Origin: CAYTEH01 sp964436765
GTDB lineage: Bacteria; Patescibacteriota; Gracilibacteria; Peribacterales; Peribacteraceae
Direction of reading: 5' to 3'
Assembly (NCBI GenBank): GCA_964436765.1
Contig: CAYTEH010000007.1
Location: forward strand, 1 to 51,357
DNA length: 51,357 bases
In this document: piece after piece, positions 46,935 to 51,357 of the stretch
Numbering within the stretch: position 1 is the first letter of the stretch
How the letters are laid out: every line of letters starts with the position of its first letter
The notes under the pieces: generated by a model
What the model was told of the DNA's origin: nothing
The model's input: only the letters and a program-made list of their open reading frames with translations
Databases searched by the model: none
Made by a program: the position numbers and the translations under genes

Positions 46935-48245
46935 ATGTCTCTTCTGGATGGAATTTCCAACGAGGATCTGATTAAAGCATTCACACGAGAACCCTACGTC
47001 ACGTGTCCCATTTGTGGCGAGGAAAAGGCTGCTGGCACGTGCATTATTAGACATCATTCTTTTACGCGTCGATGCTTCAAGTGTGGAGGGAACTCAGAAG
47101 GTGGGGATCTGCCCCATTTAGATAAAAAAATAATTTACCTGGATCAAATGGCACTCGGCTTTATGCTGCGCGCCTTGTTGTACAAGGAAGGCGTAAACAA
47201 AGAGCATGAGTCTCAAATTTCAAATGTTGAAAATTTTCTCATAGTGTTTGCGAGGCTCGATGTACTTTGTAAGAAGCAACTTTTGATCTGTCCAAAGTCA
47301 GAAGTACATTCGACCGAAACGAGCTTGGTTCCTAAGAAAGATGTTAGAGAAGCCCTGAAAAGCATAAGTACGCTTCTATCGAGTACAGATTCATTCCTTG
47401 ATCATAAGAGAATTATCTTAGGGCAACTTCGTGATCATTTTATAACTTGGTTACAAGGGTCGTCTTTTACGTTCGATAATTCAAAGGCTCGGTATGTCTG
47501 TTATGACGTGGATCATTGGAAAATGTGGATTAATGTTGTTATTAACCGCGATGTAACACCTGAATTACTAGAGGCTCTGCGTTCCGAGAAGAAGATCAAT
47601 AACACAACTCTGGCATTACTTTACACAAAGTGGCGGTTGGAAAAGGGCAAAACGTATGACCAATTCCGGTCGTTAGAACTTCAGTCTTTTGGAGCATTTA
47701 TGGTCGCTCTGTCGAGTATGAAATCCTATGAGCTACCTGAAACTTCCTCCATGATTGAATTGATACTCAGAAGCTTCTTTTTTCCCGATCAGCTACATCA
47801 GATTTCCAACATCCTATTTGGTCTTTGCGAAAAGATGGGAATTCAAGAAAACGAAAGAGGCAAAAAGATCATTGAGTATTTTTCTTCTGATGCGATATTG
47901 GAAGTTCCCTTCTTCCAAATTGCATCAGCAGCTACTGCGCTAGTAGCTCATCGTGCGTCGCAGAATTCAGATATGGGAGTAGATGGAAATGACATTCAAG
48001 ACATCCTCTATATGTCTCTGTTCTTACCTTATGTCGATGCCATGATTATGGAGAAAACATGGCACGGTAATTTGAAGTACCTTCCAATCACTCCTAAGGC
48101 ACAAGTTTTTTCTGTTATAAATTTCCCTGAATTATTTAAATACCTAGATAAAATAGAAGACAGTGCCTCTCCTGACATTCTGGAAAAAGTAAAAGAGGTG
48201 TATGGCGATGCAAAGCCCTATTACACGGTACACAAACCCAGATAG
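46935..48245 (+). CDS. Zinc-ribbon protein with PIN-like domain, candidate nuclease/defence gene
   Basis: A 436-residue protein. An N-terminal zinc ribbon has VTCPICGEE (C24, C27) and RRCFKCGGN (C47, C50). Directly after it, KKIIYLDQMALGFMLRAL (D70) looks like the first strand and acidic residue of a PIN-type nuclease. The middle is helical (about 150-330), and near the C-terminus LYMSLFLPYVDAMIMEKTWH provides another acidic motif at the position expected for PIN domains (..lPYcDa..). This arrangement is inferred by eye. Low GC compared with the chromosome, and it lies in the recombinase region; a toxin or anti-phage role is possible but unproven. Confidence 0.6.
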   Translation: MSLLDGISNEDLIKAFTREPYVTCPICGEEKAAGTCIIRHHSFTRRCFKCGGNSEGGDLPHLDKKIIYLDQMALGFMLRALLYKEGVNKEHESQISNVENFLIVFARLDVLCKKQLLICPKSEVHSTETSLVPKKDVREALKSISTLLSSTDSFLDHKRIILGQLRDHFITWLQGSSFTFDNSKARYVCYDVDHWKMWINVVINRDVTPELLEALRSEKKINNTTLALLYTKWRLEKGKTYDQFRSLELQSFGAFMVALSSMKSYELPETSSMIELILRSFFFPDQLHQISNILFGLCEKMGIQENERGKKIIEYFSSDAILEVPFFQIASAATALVAHRASQNSDMGVDGNDIQDILYMSLFLPYVDAMIMEKTWHGNLKYLPITPKAQVFSVINFPELFKYLDKIEDSASPDILEKVKEVYGDAKPYYTVHKPR

Positions 48246-48370
48246 TTTAGATGCTGAATGAGTGTTCGATTGATTAGTGAAAATATTGTCCTGTGACTTC
48301 CGGAGGTATTTTCCTTGGTCTTAGGCATAAATTCAGCTGTATCTATAGCCAAAAAAACGGCTAGTTCAAA

Positions 48371-48392
48371 AGAGGGCTATCCGAAGCCCTTT
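48371..48392. other. Hairpin upstream of the recombinase operon
   Basis: AGGGCT-ATCCGA-AGCCCT (48373-48390), extended by A-T and G-T pairs on both sides. It lies in the 208-bp gap between the zinc-ribbon gene and the small-gene pair. There is no T-run, so it may be an operator or mRNA leader structure rather than a terminator. Confidence 0.45.
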
Positions 48393-48453
48393 AGGACGCC
48401 AAGCTTCTGACGAAATACTTAAATTTTGTTTAAGGGAAGCCATTGTCAGAATT

Positions 48454-48657
48454 TTGACACATCGAGGCGTCGTGGATCTGGCTTGCTTTCAAGAGGACGA
48501 TTTGCATGTGCTCACAGATGCACAACGCAGGGAGTTCCAAGACGCTTGGTACCGGGCGACTGGGGACAGCCTCTCAGCTGAAGAAGCTGAACAGTACGCT
48601 GATGCGCTTGTGAAGTTCGGAGCACTACTTTTATCTATTTCCAACGATTCATCATGA
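48454..48657 (+). CDS. Small hypothetical protein upstream of the recombinase
   Basis: A 67-residue acidic protein (DLACFQEDDLHVLTDAQRREFQDAWYRATGDSLSAEEAEQYADALVKFGALLLSI). TTG start. The helical pattern with an AEEAEQYADALVKFGALL amphipathic end is common in small proteins carried by recombinase elements. Its end overlaps the next small gene by ATGA (48654-48657), indicating translational coupling. Confidence 0.6.
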   Translation: MTHRGVVDLACFQEDDLHVLTDAQRREFQDAWYRATGDSLSAEEAEQYADALVKFGALLLSISNDSS

Positions 48658-48905
48658 AGCGCAGAACTAAATCCCCGGATATTCCTATCGATAATGTCCT
48701 GAACCATTTCGATTTCCGCGAAGAAGGCAGCATTATTACAAGTCGGAAATTTGCACGAAGACGTTTTGATTACAGTGAAGTGCACAATTGTGTTTGGGAC
48801 CCGAAGAACAAGTGCACGTTAGATGCACATGAACTGGTCATGGAGTTGCTTCAGTGCGACTCGGATGCAGCATGGCGGTACATGTCTGTGCACAACCTAA
48901 TCTAG
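48654..48905 (+). CDS. Small hypothetical protein, second of the pair
   Basis: An 83-residue protein (IPIDNVLNHFDFREEGSIITSRKFARRRFDYSEVHNCVWDPKNKCTLDAHELVMELLQCDSDAAWRYMSV). Basic in the first half, then a Cys/Asp-containing part; no known family. Coupled to the previous gene. The 122 bp to the recombinase hold an inverted repeat (CAGCCGC/GCGGCTG) and a TTATGTTAAAAT promoter-like element. Confidence 0.6.
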   Translation: MKRRTKSPDIPIDNVLNHFDFREEGSIITSRKFARRRFDYSEVHNCVWDPKNKCTLDAHELVMELLQCDSDAAWRYMSVHNLI

Positions 48906-49027
48906 CCCCTTTTTTTGCGATACGCAGCCGCTGCATTCCATCCATGTCGCGGCTGTGTTCTCGCATCTTCCACGATAATTTCTTCTTATGTTAAAATGTA
49001 GGTTTTTCTCATTTACTAGCTAAAAAG

Positions 49028-50437
49028 ATGCGCTACTTCATCTACTGCCGGAAGTCTTCTGATCGTGAGGACAAACAAGTCCTGAGCAATGAAGCTCAGA
49101 GGCGGTTGATGACCCAATTAGCCGAGAGGCTCAACCTTGATATCGTTCACACGTTCGTCGAGCAGAAATCGGCATACAAGACGGGCCGTCCTCAATTCAA
49201 TGAAATGATGAAGCGTCTTGAAAAGGGGGATGCTGATGGCATCCTGACGTATCACCTGACCCGCCTTGCGAGAAACAGCTACGACGGTGGAAGAATCATC
49301 TACTTCATGGACGAAGAAATAGCGCAGGAGATACGCACAGAGGAAAAAACCTACATCAATACTGCAGATGATAAATTCATGATGCAGATTCACTTCGCCA
49401 TGGCGAAGAAAAGCTCGGACGACACCAGCCAGTTCGTTCGACGGGATATCGAAAGCAAGCTTCTGAAAGGCGAGTTGCCCGGAGCAGTGCCGCTCGGATA
49501 CCTCAACATTGACCAGAAAGGTACGATTGCAGGTCATTACTACTCCCAAGAGAAGCAGCAGCTTCTTTTTGAACTAGGCAGACCGCTCAAGCGCGAGGAA
49601 ATCGATCCCATCAATGGACCGATTCTCAGGAAAGTGTTCGAGGAAGCCAGCAAAGGAACGCACTCTTTACGAACCCTATGCGACCTAACATTTAAGCTCG
49701 GACTGCGTTCTAAGACCAACAAGAAACTGCCTCAGGCTACAGTCTGGAATATTCTGACGAACCCGTACTTCTACGGCGTCATTCGGTGGAACGGCAAGAT
49801 CCACACCGAGAACATCCAACATGATGCGCTTGTTAGTAAGCAACTCTTTGACCGAGTGCAGCAGCTTCTGAGACGCCGTGGCGGTGGTATGAAAAGGCAC
49901 TTCTTCCCATTTACAGGCATCCTTCATTGCGCCGAATGCGGCTGCTCCATTACTGCAGAAATACAGAAAGGACACATCTACTATCACTGCACATACCGTA
50001 AGGGGCCCTGCAATCAACGTATTTGGTGCAAGTCAGAGGATCTCGAAGAACAGCTGATTGCTGTCATAAAGCGTCTTGTAATACCTCGCACATTTCTAGA
50101 GTTTGCTTTCAAGAGGCTCAGAGAATCACACAAAACTGAGTCGCAAGTGCAGAACACGGCCCGCCAGAGTCTCGAAAGACGCTACGGAGTTCTGAAAGCG
50201 AAACTTGATGCCCTACTTGAGCTAAAGCTATCTCCCAAGAATAGCTCCGGCGCATTCCTCAGTGATGAGGAATATCTGGATCAGAAGAATGCCATAAGAT
50301 CAGAAATGCTGGTGTTGGAGCAGCAGAGAGAGTCCTACAAGAACCAAGCAGACACTTGGCTGGAAGACTGCGAGAAGTTCATCCACTTCACCCAAGAGCT
50401 ATCTACTAAGGCTCAAGATAAGTTGAGCAGATTCTGA
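49028..50437 (+). CDS. Large serine recombinase, 3' end displaced by an IS
   Basis: A 469-residue open frame of the large serine recombinase family. The N-terminal resolvase domain has MRYFIYCRKSSDREDKQ (catalytic Ser10), then FNEMMKRLEKGDADGILTYHLTRLARN. The recombinase domain is about 170-310 (TVWNILTNPYFYGVIRW). A zinc ribbon CAECGCSITAEIQKGHIYYHC...C and a coiled coil (about 380-450) follow. These enzymes integrate and excise DNA at att sites. The last codons (after ELSTK at about 50409) come from the left end of the IS, so the natural C-terminus is lost; its continuation is at 51146-51357. Whether the truncated enzyme is active is doubtful. Confidence 0.92.
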   Translation: MRYFIYCRKSSDREDKQVLSNEAQRRLMTQLAERLNLDIVHTFVEQKSAYKTGRPQFNEMMKRLEKGDADGILTYHLTRLARNSYDGGRIIYFMDEEIAQEIRTEEKTYINTADDKFMMQIHFAMAKKSSDDTSQFVRRDIESKLLKGELPGAVPLGYLNIDQKGTIAGHYYSQEKQQLLFELGRPLKREEIDPINGPILRKVFEEASKGTHSLRTLCDLTFKLGLRSKTNKKLPQATVWNILTNPYFYGVIRWNGKIHTENIQHDALVSKQLFDRVQQLLRRRGGGMKRHFFPFTGILHCAECGCSITAEIQKGHIYYHCTYRKGPCNQRIWCKSEDLEEQLIAVIKRLVIPRTFLEFAFKRLRESHKTESQVQNTARQSLERRYGVLKAKLDALLELKLSPKNSSGAFLSDEEYLDQKNAIRSEMLVLEQQRESYKNQADTWLEDCEKFIHFTQELSTKAQDKLSRF

Positions 50438-51145
50438 GGTATCCTTTACCTCATCCTGCTCATGAAAAACCGTTACTGCATCCGTTCCCGAATCTCTGAG
50501 AAGAAATTCCGTCAGCTTTTGAGGCTCTTTGCCCTGGATCTGGAGGCAACCAAAATCGCGGAACTCGCAGGCATGAGCAGGGTCACGGTGAACCTGTACC
50601 TGCGGGGTATCCGCATGAGGATTGCGGAGGATTGCGAGCATGCGTCACCGATCGGCGGCGAGGTGGAGGCGGACGAGTCATACTTCGGCCCGAGGCGCGT
50701 CCGGGGCAAGCGTGGACGGGGCGCAGGCGGAAAAACGATTGTGTTCGGTCTCTTCAAGCAAAACGGGAAGGTCTACACGGAGGTTGTTCCCGATGTGAAG
50801 AGACGCAGCCTGCAAGCCATTATCCGGGGCCGCGTCGATGTGAGCAGCGTCATCCACACGGATGGGTGGCGGGGATACGACGGCCTGGTGGATCTGGGGT
50901 ATGAGAAACATTTCAGGGTGCACCATGGGAAGAGCGAGTTCGTGCGGGGGCGGTCGCACATCAACGGCATCGAAGCATTCTGGAGCTTCGCCAAAGTCCG
51001 GCTGCATCGTCTCAGGGGCATCCACAAGCATATGTTCTACCTGCACCTCAAAGAGTGCGAATGGCGGTTCAACCACCGTCACGAAAAGCTGTATACTGTC
51101 CTCCTGTCGCTCCTCAGAAAATCTCCTCTCAGCTTATCTTGAGCC
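50410..51145 (+). mobile_element. IS1595-family insertion sequence
   Basis: A 736-bp element with terminal inverted repeats GGCTCAAGATAAG(T/C)TGAG (50410-50427 and the complement at 51128-51145, one mismatch in 18). It is flanked by a 7-bp direct repeat CTACTAA (50403-50409 and 51146-51152), or 8 bp with one mismatch, as expected from the 8-bp target duplication of this family. Removing it and one CTACTAA restores an open reading frame across the junction. Confidence 0.88.
50462..51142 (+). CDS. IS1595-family transposase
   Basis: A 226-residue DDE-type transposase. The N-terminal HTH is ATKIAELAGMSRVTVNLYLRGIRMRI. The catalytic domain has EVEADESYFGPRRVRGKRGR (first D), VIHTDGWRGYDGL (second D) and SHINGIEAFWSFAKVRLHRL (N/E position), matching the DDE_Tnp_IS1595 pattern. 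It lacks the N-terminal zinc ribbon of the larger IS1595 transposases and is thus like the short IS1016 group. The stop codon lies inside the right inverted repeat. No frameshift is visible, so the element may be active. Confidence 0.92.
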   Translation: MKNRYCIRSRISEKKFRQLLRLFALDLEATKIAELAGMSRVTVNLYLRGIRMRIAEDCEHASPIGGEVEADESYFGPRRVRGKRGRGAGGKTIVFGLFKQNGKVYTEVVPDVKRRSLQAIIRGRVDVSSVIHTDGWRGYDGLVDLGYEKHFRVHHGKSEFVRGRSHINGIEAFWSFAKVRLHRLRGIHKHMFYLHLKECEWRFNHRHEKLYTVLLSLLRKSPLSLS

Positions 51146-51357
51146 CTACTAAATATGGCATGGCCACATTGGAACAGAAGAAAGAACTCATGATGCTTCT
51201 CTGTTCGAAAGCGACCCTACAGGACGGTTCTTTGGCTTTCTCTTACCGAGAGCCGTTCGCAAGTATCGCCAAACTCTCCGAGGCCACAACTGGTCGGTTC
51301 GAACCGCCTTCGTCGCTTTCCGAAAAGAAGAAGTCGTCTTTGTTTACAGAATGGCTC
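51146..51357 (+). pseudogene. Displaced 3' part of the serine recombinase gene (continues beyond the window)
   Basis: Reading from the CTACTAA duplication in the recombinase frame gives KYGMATLEQKKELMMLLCSK, then ATLQDGSLAFSYREPFASIA, KLSEATTGRFEPPSSLSEK and FTEWL, without a stop to the last base. The style (LEQKKELM...A.L.DG.L.FSYR.PF..) is the normal C-terminus of these recombinases. The window ends within ATGGCTC (51351-51357), the first bases of the scar motif found three times upstream. Confidence 0.85.

Noticed and set aside
1..51357. Long antisense open frames opposite many genes (for example 7036-8337 + and 31564-33192 -)
   Set aside because: They are by-products of high GC: Arg/Gly/Ala/His-rich composition, no motifs, and the opposite frame encodes a recognisable protein.
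1..51357. Alternative genetic code (TGA or TAG reassigned)
   Set aside because: TGA ends many recognised genes at the correct place (for example the sigma, C-protein and DCC genes with ATGA overlaps); TAG likewise ends normal genes such as the Trm11-like one.
1..51357. CRISPR array or cas genes
   Set aside because: No regularly spaced short direct repeats; the triple 12-bp repeat at 20935-20978 is an operator-like cluster with unequal spacing.

Overview
The window is a high-GC bacterial chromosome segment, probably from an uncultivated lineage assembled from a metagenome. A run of 100 N with a duplicated 55-bp flank marks a scaffold join at 33536-33635. Genes are short and closely packed, and many lack a Shine-Dalgarno sequence. 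In at least eleven genes a TANNNT -10 hexamer ends exactly 6 nt before the start codon, the signature of leaderless mRNA. The alanyl-tRNA synthetase lacks the usual C-terminal domain. A member of the Patescibacteria/CPR or a neighbouring candidate phylum is plausible, but I cannot prove it from the sequence. All genes read with the standard bacterial code.

Layout. 0.2-11.1 kb: chromosomal genes (Mrr-like nuclease, methyltransferase, VanW protein, a sigma/putative anti-sigma pair, tRNA hydroxylase TrhO, MFS exporter, DoxX-like and YdeI-like proteins). 11.4-11.8 kb: tmRNA (ssrA). 11.8-20.9 kb: a lower-GC island directly downstream of ssrA. It holds an unrecognised 1173-aa zinc-finger/helical protein, a PD-(D/E)xK nuclease, a type II restriction-modification system with its C protein and a C-box operator, two ~200-bp direct repeats bracketing the R-M genes, a very structured DNA segment, and a HTH-GHKL-ATPase-DUF4325 regulator. 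21.1-23.8 kb: a compact cluster of fasciclin protein, ECF sigma factor, short LOV blue-light receptor, DUF2177 and TspO, which looks like a light/photo-oxidative stress module. 23.8-33.3 kb: conserved small proteins, a histidine kinase and an RsbW-like ATPase, alaS and a membrane-protein pair. 33.6-43.4 kb: a Trm11-like methyltransferase, a DCC protein with a glycosyltransferase, DUF1801 and PhnB-like proteins, a tandem duplication of a DUF2975+XRE pair, and a large LamG/SLH surface protein.

43.6-51.4 kb is a second mobile region. A large serine recombinase gene is interrupted near its 3' end by an IS1595-like element with terminal inverted repeats and a CTACTAA target duplication; the rest of its reading frame resumes beyond the IS and runs off the window. 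The peptide WLDVVHAVRT, encoded where that frame would continue, occurs three more times upstream (44.1, 45.4, 45.9 kb), always on the + strand and with only synonymous differences. Each copy is followed by different cargo genes. I read these as 3'-end scars of earlier recombinase elements, making a cassette-like succession of insertions at one site.
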